Assembly (NCBI GenBank): GCA_013138965.1
Contig: WTBT01000017.1
Span: 1-64,000, forward strand
Direction: 5' to 3'
Source of the DNA: Candidatus Aegiribacteria sp.
Lineage (GTDB): Bacteria > Fermentibacterota > Fermentibacteria > Fermentibacterales > JCC-6
Length of the DNA stretch: 64,000 bases
Part shown: in pieces, positions 33,895-43,066 of the stretch
Layout of the letters: each line of letters starts with the position of its first letter
Numbering within the stretch: position 1 is the first letter of the stretch
Notes under the pieces: generated by a model
Seen by the model: only the letters and a program-made list of their open reading frames with translations
What the model was told of the DNA's origin: nothing
Database searches by the model: none
Translations under genes and position numbers: made by a program

Positions 33895-34240
33895 ACTCAA
33901 CCTCATGCAATATTCGTTCACCAATATATGGGCTTAAACTCTGTTTGGTGACCAGGTCATAATTGTTTCCAATATTCTCCTCGATAAAATCGCATAATAG
34001 ATTAAAACACCTGTAATTATGGTGTTCATTATCAAACTCGACCAATATGTCATAATCGCTTGATGGAGTATCATCACCCCTTACCACTGATCCAAACAGC
34101 CCAATATTTCTCACACCTATTTCAGCAAGCTCCTGCCGATGCGCTTCAAAGATGGCGAATATATGCTTTTTCCTATTCATAATATTCAATATAACCTTTT
34201 CACATGCAGAAGGAAAATGCATTTCAACAGCACTTTTCAC
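33875..34240 (-). CDS. mntA: MntA-like minimal nucleotidyltransferase antitoxin
   Basis: Pol-beta-like nucleotidyltransferase with the GSX10DXD signature (GSVVRGDDTPSSDYD), as in MntA antitoxins that AMPylate HepT. The start at 34240 makes an ATGA overlap with the obgE stop. A shorter start at M21 (MNRKKHIFAIF) would look more like the family, so about 20 N-terminal residues are uncertain. Gene order here is mntA then hepT. Confidence 0.82.
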   Translation of the reverse strand: MKSAVEMHFPSACEKVILNIMNRKKHIFAIFEAHRQELAEIGVRNIGLFGSVVRGDDTPSSDYDILVEFDNEHHNYRCFNLLCDFIEENIGNNYDLVTKQSLSPYIGERILHEVEYVEIAS

Positions 34241-35241
34241 TCTTCAGCATCCCTCAATCGGCGTATGGAAGCAGCTATCCTGCGCAGAAACTCATCCATT
34301 CCCAGGCCGGTAACCGCGCTTATTACAATTGAACCTTCGGGCAGCGTTTCAAGAATGGTCGTTTTCTCTTCTTCATCTATAAGATCAGCTTTGGAAAGCA
34401 CTACTATCTCATCCAGTTCTTCCAGGTCAGGCTTGTATGCCATTACCTCTTCCCGGACGGTTCTGTACTGCTCGGCAGGCTCCATCTCCAGCCCGGCTCC
34501 AACTATGAATATGAGTATCCTGTTCCGCTCAACATGCCTCAGGAACCGCAGGCCGAGGCCTACCCCTTCGCTGGCGCCCTCGATCAAACCGGGAAGATCG
34601 GCCAGCACGAAACTGAACCCCCTTGCCATCCTCACCATTCCAAGAGCCGGGTTCAGGGTGGTGAAAGGGTATCCTGCGATCCTTGGCCTTGCTGCGCTCA
34701 CTGCGGATAGAATTGTCGATTTACCGGCATTGGGGACACCAATCAAACCGGCATCAGCAATAAGGCTCAGTTCAAGCCGGATCTTCCTGTAGGAGCCCGG
34801 TTCCCCTTTAGTAGCCTTCCGCGGTGCCCTTACCTTTGGAGTAGCGAATGAGGTGTTTCCTTTCCCGGGCTTTCCGCCGGGAGCAACCAGCAACTCCTGT
34901 CCAGCCTCTGTAAGGTCACCGAGCTGCTCAGCGCTGTCAGAATCGAACACCACGGTTCCGGGGGGAATCCTGAGAACTGTTTTCTCTCCCCCTCTGCCCG
35001 TCTTGTTGCTGGAACCGCCGGATCTTCCCTTTTCCGCCCTGAAAATGGCTCCGTTCCTGAAGTCCGCAAGCGTGGTAAGCTTAGGATCAACAACAAGAAC
35101 AACATCACCGCCGGCGCCCCCGTCACCACCGTTGGGACCGCCCTTGGGCACAAACGCTTCACGACGGAAAGAGACTATGCCGTCCCCTCCCTTTCCACCG
35201 TATACCTCTATAGCTACAAGATCAATAAACCGAGTTTTCAT
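34237..35241 (-). CDS. obgE: GTPase Obg/CgtA
   Basis: Essential ribosome-associated GTPase. The glycine-rich Obg fold is at the N-terminus (FIDLVAIEVYGGKGGDGIVSF, GGPNGGDGGAGGDV), followed by the G domain: GVPNAGKST (G1), YPFTT (G2), DLPGLIEGAS (G3), SKADL (G4), SAVTG (G5). I use ATG 35241, preceded by AAGGA, rather than 35268. The usual rplU and rpmA neighbours are absent. The stop is coupled to mntA. Confidence 0.94.
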   Translation of the reverse strand: MKTRFIDLVAIEVYGGKGGDGIVSFRREAFVPKGGPNGGDGGAGGDVVLVVDPKLTTLADFRNGAIFRAEKGRSGGSSNKTGRGGEKTVLRIPPGTVVFDSDSAEQLGDLTEAGQELLVAPGGKPGKGNTSFATPKVRAPRKATKGEPGSYRKIRLELSLIADAGLIGVPNAGKSTILSAVSAARPRIAGYPFTTLNPALGMVRMARGFSFVLADLPGLIEGASEGVGLGLRFLRHVERNRILIFIVGAGLEMEPAEQYRTVREEVMAYKPDLEELDEIVVLSKADLIDEEEKTTILETLPEGSIVISAVTGLGMDEFLRRIAASIRRLRDAEE

Positions 35242-35425
35242 AAATCCTTTTTCATTGTACAGAGACAACCATTAGTATTTTGCCTGATTCCACTCAGATT
35301 ATAAGAGTTTGCTGTCTATTACTCAAACATCGATATATGGTACGCTGCACAGATAGAGAGTATTATTGATTAAATCTGCAAACCACCGATCCGTTCTGTC
35401 GCAGGGACAGTGAAGGGATATTCAT

Positions 35426-36988
35426 TTGATTTCAAACAGTACTTCTGTAACGATACTGCTTATTTCAGTAGCAATTATTATTTTAACCGTTTTCCATCCC
35501 TACCCTTACGACAATGTGGTAACAAGATGGGCTCTTTCAAGGCAACTGATTGATAACGGTTCCATCAACATAGATCCGTATATCAAGTATACAAGCGACA
35601 GGGCTTTTTCGAACGATCATTACTATTGCGATAAGGCTGTACTTACATCAGTTGCCGCAGCCATACCTTACGGAATAACCAGAACCATAGCTAATCTAAT
35701 AAGTCTTGAAATACCACCATCAGCTTACAGGTACATCGCTGAGCGTCTTTCCGCAGGTATTTCCTTCATACTTCTTTTGTTCTTCTTGATGAAGGAACTC
35801 AACCGAACAAAGAAACCTACCTTTCTTCCGCTGCTGGCGCTTGGGGCAGGAAGCATTCTTCTACCCTACTCAACCCTTCTATACGGTCATGTTCCCGCTG
35901 CATTCTTCCTTTTCATGAGTTACTATTTCCAGAACAGGAATAAATACCTGCAGGCAGATATCTTCGGCGCACTGGCAGCGGCAACGGAATTCCCTGTGAT
36001 GCTGCCATTCCTTATACTTGCAGCCTACCGTGGGAAAAAGTACTGGAGTCTATCAAGAATTCTGCAACTTGCTGGAATTATCGTTCTGGCATTTCTGCCT
36101 CAGCTTATTCACAACTGGGTCGCCTTCGGCAACCCTTTAACCATGGGGTACTCATTGGAAACAGCCGAAGCTTTTGAGGGAATGAGCAGGGGGCTTTTCG
36201 GTTTTACGCTCCCTTCCCTCAAAGCAGTCTACCTTCTTATGCTGTCACCCGAGCGAGGGCTTTTCTTTTACATGCCATGGACGGTTCTGGGTATTGCCGG
36301 GTTCTTCCGGGGTAAACAATTAATTTCGGTACTAAAAAATAATCCTCTCCCTCTTATGATGATTACCTATTTAATCCTGTTCACAGCCTATTACATGCCA
36401 ACAGGCGGCTGGGCTTTCGGGCCGAGACATCTTATCCCTATAATACCGTTTTTTGCCATAGGACTCGCTAAATTTGTATCCATAAGCAGGAAATATCTAT
36501 TCATGGCTGCTCTGCTTGTGCTGCCATCGATTCTCATCGCGCTTATCGGAACTTTCGGAGAGATTCATCAGCCCGTTCATCCGGTTGAGAATCCACTCCC
36601 CATACCTCAATGGAATATCGGGCTGACGATGATGCTCAATGGCCACCATTCACTGTGGCTTCTCGGTTCCGTGGGAGCAGCATGCATCATCATAGCATTA
36701 CTGGCATTATGGGGATTGTCTATCAAAAAAAGCAAGTTATCATGGAAGGGCATCGCAATACTGTTTCTATGGTGCCTGCTTATTATTCCATCAGCATTAC
36801 AGAACTGGGGTGGAAAAACTGACTACTACAGAGCAGTGCTGGCTGAACACAGACAGCAATGGAAGCTGGCTTCTGAATACTATGAAGCTGCGGCAGAAGA
36901 TCCATCTGCGCCTGAAATAGTTCTTGATAAGTATGAATTCTGCAGATTGATGCATTTGAACGATTCCAGATCCAGACTGGAATTCTGA
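35426..36988 (+). CDS. Polytopic membrane protein, GT-C-like
   Basis: About ten membrane helices over 450 residues, an early periplasmic loop with LIDNGSINIDPYIKYTSD and the YGHVPAAFFLFMSYYF and GGWAFGPRHLIPIIPF segments. This layout is that of GT-C type glycosyltransferases using lipid-linked sugars, though no family signature is certain. A short C-terminal soluble tail (HRQQWKLASEYYEAAAEDPSAPEIV) resembles one TPR. Start is TTG 35426 with GAAGGG eight bases before. Inference only for the sugar-transfer role. Confidence 0.6.
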   Translation: MISNSTSVTILLISVAIIILTVFHPYPYDNVVTRWALSRQLIDNGSINIDPYIKYTSDRAFSNDHYYCDKAVLTSVAAAIPYGITRTIANLISLEIPPSAYRYIAERLSAGISFILLLFFLMKELNRTKKPTFLPLLALGAGSILLPYSTLLYGHVPAAFFLFMSYYFQNRNKYLQADIFGALAAATEFPVMLPFLILAAYRGKKYWSLSRILQLAGIIVLAFLPQLIHNWVAFGNPLTMGYSLETAEAFEGMSRGLFGFTLPSLKAVYLLMLSPERGLFFYMPWTVLGIAGFFRGKQLISVLKNNPLPLMMITYLILFTAYYMPTGGWAFGPRHLIPIIPFFAIGLAKFVSISRKYLFMAALLVLPSILIALIGTFGEIHQPVHPVENPLPIPQWNIGLTMMLNGHHSLWLLGSVGAACIIIALLALWGLSIKKSKLSWKGIAILFLWCLLIIPSALQNWGGKTDYYRAVLAEHRQQWKLASEYYEAAAEDPSAPEIVLDKYEFCRLMHLNDSRSRLEF

Positions 36989-37022
36989 CTGATTCCCTGC
37001 TTCAGCATCGAACAGTTTCATT

Positions 37023-37382
37023 TTACCAAGATGCTATACCGTCAACCATGTTGCCATGATTTGGAGCTAAATTTGGACAGGGAACTGAGTAATTGTCTCC
37101 AGTATGCGCTATTGTATACCCGATCTTCGCAGTGTGGCATATTAGCAGAGTCGCATTTGCCAGAATATCGGATGTTTCCAGGTCTCCAATCAGGCAGAAT
37201 GTACTATTAGCCGCATAATAAATGGCTTCACAGTTAGCCAGTGTATGCATGTTGCTTCGGCAGGATACCTCGTCTGCCTGCTCTTTTACTATTGTAAATT
37301 TAGGTATTGCGATTGCAGCCAGAATACCAATTATCACCACGACTATCATGAGTTCTATCAGTGTGAAGCCTTTTCTGTTCAT
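37023..37382 (-). CDS. Type IV pilin-like protein (first paralogue)
   Basis: The prepilin motif is classical: KGFTLIELMIVVVIIGILAA, with cleavage expected after the Gly before FTLIE and Glu at +5. The body is short (119 aa in all) and contains Cys in VSCRSN, LLICHTA and SVPCPN, positions shared with the paralogue at 50077. GAGG lies seven bases before the ATG. It is on the minus strand inside an otherwise plus-strand block. Processing by PilD (not in window) and assembly by the PilB/PilC proteins at 55-61 kb is expected. Confidence 0.88.
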   Translation of the reverse strand: MNRKGFTLIELMIVVVIIGILAAIAIPKFTIVKEQADEVSCRSNMHTLANCEAIYYAANSTFCLIGDLETSDILANATLLICHTAKIGYTIAHTGDNYSVPCPNLAPNHGNMVDGIASW

Positions 37383-37733
37383 TTTGCTACCTCATTCATG
37401 GATTGCAAGGTAACTGAGTTCTTCTGCCATAAACAAATGCATAATACTTACCAGCATGATTACAGTCATATTATTTTAGGATACTTAATATATTTCTTAA
37501 CTGTCTGGTTAATGTCTGGCATTATTCCAGTTTTACCTGGATTTCTGCTTCCGGTGCATCACACCTGGAGATTTGACTCAACCCGGTAACGCATTGTATG
37601 ATTATTTAAAGAAAGCAGACAGAATACAGGAAAAGCTGACAGGCTTATTGAGCCAGACTGGTGAGTGATAAATCAGTTTCTCCGTCAGTTATCGGCAATT
37701 GAGGAGAATGTAACCTATATTTAAGGTATTAAT
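37383..37733. other. 351-base intergenic region with possible coding remnant
   Basis: The left part is the pilin leader with a candidate sigma-54 site. Between about 37560 and 37668 a plus-strand frame reads DLTQPGNALYDYLKKADRIQ and ends at TGA, with no start codon and no upstream continuation. It looks like the tail of a lost gene, but it is too short to identify. Nothing else is evident, apart from AAGG seven bases before the GTG start of the next gene. Confidence 0.35.
37437..37454 (-). promoter_or_regulatory. Possible sigma-54 promoter of the first pilin gene
   Basis: Minus-strand CTGGTAAGTATTATGCAT has GG and GC ten bases apart, the sigma-54 (-24/-12) spacing, with one deviation in the TTGC half. 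It lies about 55 bases before the pilin ATG, similar to the stronger site upstream of the second pilin. Confidence 0.45.
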
Positions 37734-38678
37734 GTGGCAAATTTTGCAGTAACAGGGGTTGCAGGATATATAGCACCCAGGCACCTTGATGCTATAGTAA
37801 CAACGGGAAATCGAATAGTCGCCGCGCTGGATCCGCATGATTCCGTGGGCATCCTGGACAGGTACTGCCCTGATGCGAGATTCTTCCCCGAGCCGGAAAG
37901 ATTCGACCGGCATATAGAGAAACTTCGAAGAACAGGTGAGGAAAAACGGATACACTGGATGAGCATCTGTTCGCCTAATTATCTTCACGACGCTCATATC
38001 AGAATGGCATTCCGCGTGGGAGCCGATGTTATCTGTGAAAAACCGATAGTCCTGAATCCATGGAATCTGGACGCTCTTCAGGAACTCGAGGGGGAAACAG
38101 GCTGCCGTGTGTGGTCCGTTCTGCAGCTTAGACTTCACCCTTCCATAATCGCTCTGAAAAAGAGGATCACTGAAGACAATCCCGGCAGAAAATATGAGAT
38201 CGAGCTGACATATATAACGCCGCGCGGCCCCTGGTATCTTTCCTCCTGGAAAGGCAACATGGAGCGCTCAGGCGGACTCGCCACGAATATCGGGGTGCAC
38301 TTCTACGATATGCTTAGCTGGATATTCGGAGCGGTGGAGAAAAGCGAAGTTCACATATCTGAACCAACTCGCTGTTCGGGATTTCTTGAACTCGAGAAGG
38401 CAAGAGTCAAATGGTATCTCTCAATAAACAGAGAGGATTCACCTCTGTTCAATAGAAATAACGAACCTTCAACCTATCGAGTTATTTCCATCGATGATGA
38501 TGAACTGGAATTCACGCAGGGATTTACGGGGCTTCATACTCAGCTGTACGAAAAGACTCTTGCAGGATCGGGCTTCGGGATCGAAGATGTACGGCCATCC
38601 ATACAGCTGATACACAACATTCGCGAATCAGATCCGATTGGAATTAACAGAAACTCTCACCGATTTACATTAAAGTAG
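37734..38678 (+). CDS. wbpB: WbpB/WlbA-like UDP-sugar 3-dehydrogenase (Gfo/Idh/MocA)
   Basis: Oxidoreductase that oxidises C3 of a UDP-N-acetylglucosaminuronate before transamination. It shows the NAD-binding start AVTGVAGYIAPRHLDAI, CEKPIVLNPWNLDAL with the conserved Lys, and SGGLATNIGVHFYDMLSW with the catalytic-region His. Length 314 aa and the immediate wbpD neighbour (eight bases apart) support WbpB/WlbA. GTG start with AAGG seven bases upstream. Confidence 0.85.
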   Translation: MANFAVTGVAGYIAPRHLDAIVTTGNRIVAALDPHDSVGILDRYCPDARFFPEPERFDRHIEKLRRTGEEKRIHWMSICSPNYLHDAHIRMAFRVGADVICEKPIVLNPWNLDALQELEGETGCRVWSVLQLRLHPSIIALKKRITEDNPGRKYEIELTYITPRGPWYLSSWKGNMERSGGLATNIGVHFYDMLSWIFGAVEKSEVHISEPTRCSGFLELEKARVKWYLSINREDSPLFNRNNEPSTYRVISIDDDELEFTQGFTGLHTQLYEKTLAGSGFGIEDVRPSIQLIHNIRESDPIGINRNSHRFTLK

Positions 38679-38686
38679 GGATTGAT

Positions 38687-39274
38687 ATGTCAGATTTCTT
38701 TGTCCACGAGTCCGCATATGTTGATAAGGGTGCCGTTATCGGCAGGGGAAGCAGCATCTGGCATTTCAGCCATATTATGTCAGGCGCGGAATTGGGCGAA
38801 GAATGCACCCTCGGTCAGAATGTCTTCATTCAGAGTAATGTGAAAATCGGCAATTTCTGCAAGATACAGAACAATGTTTCTGTTTATGAGGGAGTAATTC
38901 TCGAAGATTACGTTTTTTGCGGCCCTTCAATGGTATTCACGAATATCAAGGACCCCAGATGCAAATACCCGCAGAAAGGTTCGGAGTTCTATGTAAAAAC
39001 GCTGGTCCGGGAAGGAGCATCAATAGGCGCAAACGCCACTATCGTATGCGGCCATACTATCGGCAGACACGCTTTCATCGGTTCAGGAGCCGTAGTAACC
39101 GGTGATGTTCCCGATTACGCCCTTATGGTCGGTGTTCCCGCAAAACGAGTTGGATGGGCATGCGAATGCGGGGAGATTCTGCGTGAATTTGACAGAGATA
39201 TACGGTGCCCCGAGTGTGGAATGATATACAATCTGGACGAAAGCGGACGGTTGATTCACAATGTACAGGGATAA
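38687..39274 (+). CDS. wbpD: WbpD/WlbB-like N-acetyltransferase (left-handed beta helix)
   Basis: Hexapeptide-repeat acyltransferase expected to acetylate the 3-amino group made downstream of WbpB. The typical start is FFVHESAYVDKGAVIGRGSSIWHFSHI, with QNVFIQSNVKIGNFCKIQNN and the ASIGANATIVCG turns. The C-terminal CECGEILREF and CPECGMIY form a zinc-ribbon-like CxC and CxxC pair seen in this family. Length 195 aa is normal. Confidence 0.88.
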   Translation: MSDFFVHESAYVDKGAVIGRGSSIWHFSHIMSGAELGEECTLGQNVFIQSNVKIGNFCKIQNNVSVYEGVILEDYVFCGPSMVFTNIKDPRCKYPQKGSEFYVKTLVREGASIGANATIVCGHTIGRHAFIGSGAVVTGDVPDYALMVGVPAKRVGWACECGEILREFDRDIRCPECGMIYNLDESGRLIHNVQG

Positions 39275-40214
39275 GAGAATAGGCATCGTTGTACCTGCGT
39301 ACAATGAGGAAACACAGATCGAACGCACAGTTCAAACGATGCCGGATTTTGTCGATAAAATTATCGTTATTGATGATAAGAGCAATGACAGAACAGTGGA
39401 AATCGTAGAAAGCCTTGAAAAAGATGACCGCCGGATTATCCTGATTCACCACGAGAAGAACGGGGGCGTCGGCAAGGCAATAGGAACCGGTTACATCTGG
39501 TGCAGGAATAACGATATCGATATCGCCGTAGTAATGGCTGGCGATGGCCAGATGGACCCGGATGACATGCCGGAACTTCTTGATCCAGTGGTAGAAGACC
39601 GTGCTGATTATACAAAAGGCAATCGCCTTATTACAGGAGAGGCCTGGAAGAAAATTCCCCATGTTCGTTACTTCGGTAACTCCGCGCTTACCTTGCTTAC
39701 GAAAATAGCCTCCGGCTACTGGCATGTCACCGATTCTCAGACCGGATACACAGCGCTGAATCGCAAAGCGCTTCACCTGCTTCCCCTCGAAGATATCTAC
39801 CCGCGGTACGGCATGCCAAACGATTTCCTCGTAACCTGTAATATCTACAACATGCGTGTAATGGACGTGCCCATCAACCCGGTTTACGATATAGGTGAAA
39901 AGAGCGGTATAAGAATATCGAAAGTACTGTTTTCTTTACCTATGCTGTTAATTCGGCTTTTTTTTCGACGGATGGTGCAGAAGTACATCATCCGTGATTT
40001 TCACCCTCTGATTTTTTTCTATGCCTTCGGAGGATTCCTCTTCCTTATCGATATACCACTAACCATACGCCTGTTCTATTATTGGGAAATGACGGCGAAT
40101 ATTCCGAAAATAAATGCCCTTGCGATACTGTTCTGCACCTTCATCGGCATGCAGTCGATTCTTTTTGCCATGCTTTTCGATATGGAAGCGAACAGGGATT
40201 TGAGGGGAAAGTAA
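39261..40214 (+). CDS. GT2 glycosyltransferase with C-terminal membrane helices (DPM1-like)
   Basis: Family 2 GT-A fold: IGIVVPAYNEETQIERTV, VIDDKSNDRT (first Asp motif), VVMAGDGQMDPDDMPEL (the DxD region) and SQTGYTALNRKAL. Two membrane helices follow at about residues 245-305 (PLIFFYAFGGFLFLIDIP). It may make a polyprenyl-phosphate sugar for the GT-C proteins nearby. It overlaps wbpD by 14 bases. Confidence 0.85.
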   Translation: MYRDKRIGIVVPAYNEETQIERTVQTMPDFVDKIIVIDDKSNDRTVEIVESLEKDDRRIILIHHEKNGGVGKAIGTGYIWCRNNDIDIAVVMAGDGQMDPDDMPELLDPVVEDRADYTKGNRLITGEAWKKIPHVRYFGNSALTLLTKIASGYWHVTDSQTGYTALNRKALHLLPLEDIYPRYGMPNDFLVTCNIYNMRVMDVPINPVYDIGEKSGIRISKVLFSLPMLLIRLFFRRMVQKYIIRDFHPLIFFYAFGGFLFLIDIPLTIRLFYYWEMTANIPKINALAILFCTFIGMQSILFAMLFDMEANRDLRGK

Positions 40215-40388
40215 CCTCTTGACTTCACCAGAGATTTGGCTGCGAGTGATATCATTTAACCAGGATGAAAGGAATGATTATTCCGGGTCTGAGATTATGC
40301 TCAATGGACTATATTGAGAGCGGTTCAGCAGTGGTTGTACTGAAACAGGTAAAATATTTATTCGCATTAATAATTAAGGACATGTGAG

Positions 40389-41342
40389 ATGATAACAAAC
40401 AAAAAATTATTCATAACCGGTGGAGCCGGATTTATTGCAAATACCATTATTTCAAGATTGATAAATGATAACTCCATAACAGTATATGATAATTTTCATC
40501 GGGATACACTAACAGGTAGCGGATATGATACTCATAGGAACATTGAAATCATCAATGGTGATGTTCTTGACTATGAAAAAGTTCTGGAAAGCATGCAAGG
40601 TGCTGATATTGTCATTCATGCCGCTGCTATTGCCGGAATTGATACTGTTATCAAAGAACCGACAAAAACAATGATCGTAAACATGATCGGTACTGCAAAT
40701 GTCCTGAAAGCTGCGAAAGTTCATTGTATTAAAGATCGTTTTGTAGACTTCTCTACTTCCGAAGTCTTCGGCAGCATGGCATTCAAATCCACGGAGGATG
40801 CCGATACTGTTGCCGGCAGCGCGGGAGAAGCCAGATGGACATATGCTGTCAGTAAGCTTGCAGGTGAACACCTTTCAATCGCATATTATAGAGAGTTTGG
40901 GCTACCTGTTGTTTCCGTTCGTCCTTTTAATGTATATGGACCTGGTCAAACAGGTGAAGGTGCAATACAGGTTTTTATTAAGAGAGCATTAAAGAATGAA
41001 GATTTGCATATTTACGGCGATGGTAATCAGATTCGCGCATGGTGTTATGTGGATGATTTCGTTAACTGTCTGATGAAGTGTATCGAATACCCTGCAGCAA
41101 TCGGAGAATCTTTCAATATCGGCAATTCACGAGCCGTTGTTACTACATATGGACTGGCACAAACGGTTTGCAGGGTTTTGAATTCCAGTTCGGAAATTAT
41201 TTTCAAACCGGCCCTTTCCGCAGAAATTGAGTTGAGAATACCATCGGTGGAAAAAGCATATAAAATGCTTGATTTTAAAGCGGTAATTGATTTGGATGAG
41301 GGTATAAAAAGGACAGCGAAATGGTTCAAACAAAATGATTAG
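40389..41342 (+). CDS. NAD-dependent nucleotide-sugar epimerase/dehydratase
   Basis: Extended short-chain dehydrogenase: NAD motif [19 protein letters not shown], catalytic Ser in DFSTSEVFG and YxxxK in [20 protein letters not shown] and WCYVDDFV are typical of UDP-sugar epimerases. The exact sugar is not clear. The region from here to about 44.4 kb is visibly more AT-rich than its neighbours. It overlaps the aminotransferase gene by eight bases. A 174-base gap before it has only a doubtful 40-codon ORF. Confidence 0.88.
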   Translation: MITNKKLFITGGAGFIANTIISRLINDNSITVYDNFHRDTLTGSGYDTHRNIEIINGDVLDYEKVLESMQGADIVIHAAAIAGIDTVIKEPTKTMIVNMIGTANVLKAAKVHCIKDRFVDFSTSEVFGSMAFKSTEDADTVAGSAGEARWTYAVSKLAGEHLSIAYYREFGLPVVSVRPFNVYGPGQTGEGAIQVFIKRALKNEDLHIYGDGNQIRAWCYVDDFVNCLMKCIEYPAAIGESFNIGNSRAVVTTYGLAQTVCRVLNSSSEIIFKPALSAEIELRIPSVEKAYKMLDFKAVIDLDEGIKRTAKWFKQND

Positions 41343-42420
41343 ACTGGCAAAACCGAGTATACCGGAAGTTGCTATTAATAATGTAAGAGAAATATTCAAA
41401 TCCGGCGATCTGGTGCAGGGCAAGTATGTAAAGGAATTCGAAACAGCACTGCAGAAATATCTGAATACAAGCAATTCTATTATTGTCTCGTCTGGAACAG
41501 CAGCACTTCATCTCTGTCTGATGGCACTTGGGATAAAAGAAGGTGATGAAGTAATTGTTCCGGCTTTTACTTTTCCCGCGACTGCCAATGTGATCGAAAT
41601 TGTGGGTGCAGTACCTGTTCTGGTTGACATCAGCTTCAATGACTATTGCCTGAATGTTTCCAGGATTATCTCAAAAATAACGGATAAAACAAAGGCGATA
41701 ATTCCCGTACATGAATTCGGGCAGTCTGCTGATATTGAGCCCATAATGCAAATAGCCCGGAAATACAATCTCATGATAATCGAAGATGCAGCCTGTGCTC
41801 TCGGTACCGAATACAATGGTAAAAAAGCAGGAACATTCGGAAATGTCGGTTGTTACAGTTTTCATCCTCGCAAAGCTATTACAACCGGTGAAGGTGGTCT
41901 GATCGTTACAGATGACAGGATAATTGCGGATAAGGTTCGAGCCTTGAGAAACCATGGTATTTCAGATACAAATGACTTTACTTATGCCGGATTGAATTAT
42001 AGAATGACGGATTTTCAGGCTGCTATCGGGTTAGCCCAGATGGATAATATAGAAAAAGCAATTGAGAACAGAATTGAAATGGCGCACAGTTATGACAAAC
42101 TCCTTGAAAATTGCGATTATATCAGAACCCCCGATATTCTCCCTATTAGAAGAAATATTTATCAAACTTATCATATTCTTCTGGATGAGATAATTGACCG
42201 TGATAAATTGATTGTGAATTTACGGGATAATGGGGTGCAGACAAATTTCGGAGCTCATGCACTGCATTGCCTGACATACTTCAGAGAGAAATATGGCTAT
42301 GAAGATATTGATTTCCCTATCTCTAAACAGGCTTATAAGAACGGACTGGCACTGCCTCTTGGAGACCACTTGAAAAACGAAGACATCAAGTTCATAGTAG
42401 AAAAACTAAAAATGATATAA
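41335..42420 (+). CDS. DegT/DnrJ/EryC1 PLP-dependent sugar aminotransferase
   Basis: The PLP-lysine lies in [16 protein letters not shown], preceded by [17 protein letters not shown] and [15 protein letters not shown]. Length 361 aa is typical. In the pathway this could be the missing WbpE-type step that transaminates the 3-keto-sugar made by WbpB, or it could serve a different amino sugar; perosamine-type aminotransferases look alike. Confidence 0.88.
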   Translation: MIRLAKPSIPEVAINNVREIFKSGDLVQGKYVKEFETALQKYLNTSNSIIVSSGTAALHLCLMALGIKEGDEVIVPAFTFPATANVIEIVGAVPVLVDISFNDYCLNVSRIISKITDKTKAIIPVHEFGQSADIEPIMQIARKYNLMIIEDAACALGTEYNGKKAGTFGNVGCYSFHPRKAITTGEGGLIVTDDRIIADKVRALRNHGISDTNDFTYAGLNYRMTDFQAAIGLAQMDNIEKAIENRIEMAHSYDKLLENCDYIRTPDILPIRRNIYQTYHILLDEIIDRDKLIVNLRDNGVQTNFGAHALHCLTYFREKYGYEDIDFPISKQAYKNGLALPLGDHLKNEDIKFIVEKLKMI

Positions 42421-42443
42421 GAAAACCATGCAGGGATTGTGAT

Positions 42444-42977
42444 ATGGAAACCATCAGAAATAAGGATTATCAGAGCCACACCAACGGTAGGTTTAATGAA
42501 GATGATTTTAGATCTCTGGGGGAAAATGTAGTATTCGAACACGGTGTGTTGGTTTTTCATCCGGATAGTATCACTATCGGGAACAATGTCTACATCGGTC
42601 ATAATACTATTCTCAAGGGTTATTATAAGAATGAAATGATCATCGGAGACGATACCTGGATAGGACAAGGCTGCTTTTTCCATAGCGCTGGCGGGTTGAA
42701 GGTTGGGAAAGCCGTGGGAATAGGACCAATGGTTAAAATACTGACATCGGCACACAGCGATGGTGACACATCAAAACCTGTAATGTTCAACGAGCTGGAA
42801 TTCAAGGAAGTCATAATAGAAGATGGATGCGATATCGGGGTCGGCTCGATTATTTTACCTGGTATAAGAGTGGGCGAAGGTTCAATTATTGGCGCAGGTT
42901 CCGTTGTAACAAGAGATGTCCCATCATATTGCGTTGTAGCCGGGGTACCTGCAAGACTCCTGAGAAACAGGAGGTGA
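42444..42977 (+). CDS. Hexapeptide-repeat acyltransferase
   Basis: Left-handed beta-helix protein with repeating turns (SITIGNNVYIGHNTILKG, GKAVGIGPMVKILTSAH, GCDIGVGSIILPGIRVGEG) and a terminal VPARLLRN. Resembles maltose-acetyltransferase/CysE-type O- or N-acetyltransferases in sugar loci. The active His is probably in LTSAHSDGD. Acceptor unknown. The gene starts 24 bases after the aminotransferase stop. Confidence 0.85.
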   Translation: METIRNKDYQSHTNGRFNEDDFRSLGENVVFEHGVLVFHPDSITIGNNVYIGHNTILKGYYKNEMIIGDDTWIGQGCFFHSAGGLKVGKAVGIGPMVKILTSAHSDGDTSKPVMFNELEFKEVIIEDGCDIGVGSIILPGIRVGEGSIIGAGSVVTRDVPSYCVVAGVPARLLRNRR

Positions 42978-43066
42978 ACCGGATCAGCCGAAGAAATATA
43001 CACTTGGTGATAGAAGAAGCTCCTCCGGGTGTTCTACACCGCTAAACAGAAATTGAATTGATTGAT

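Noticed and set aside
40264-40386. Short plus-strand ORF of about 40 codons before the epimerase gene
   Set aside because: It has only a weak AGG, no recognisable domain and biased composition; it may be chance. I do not list it as a gene.
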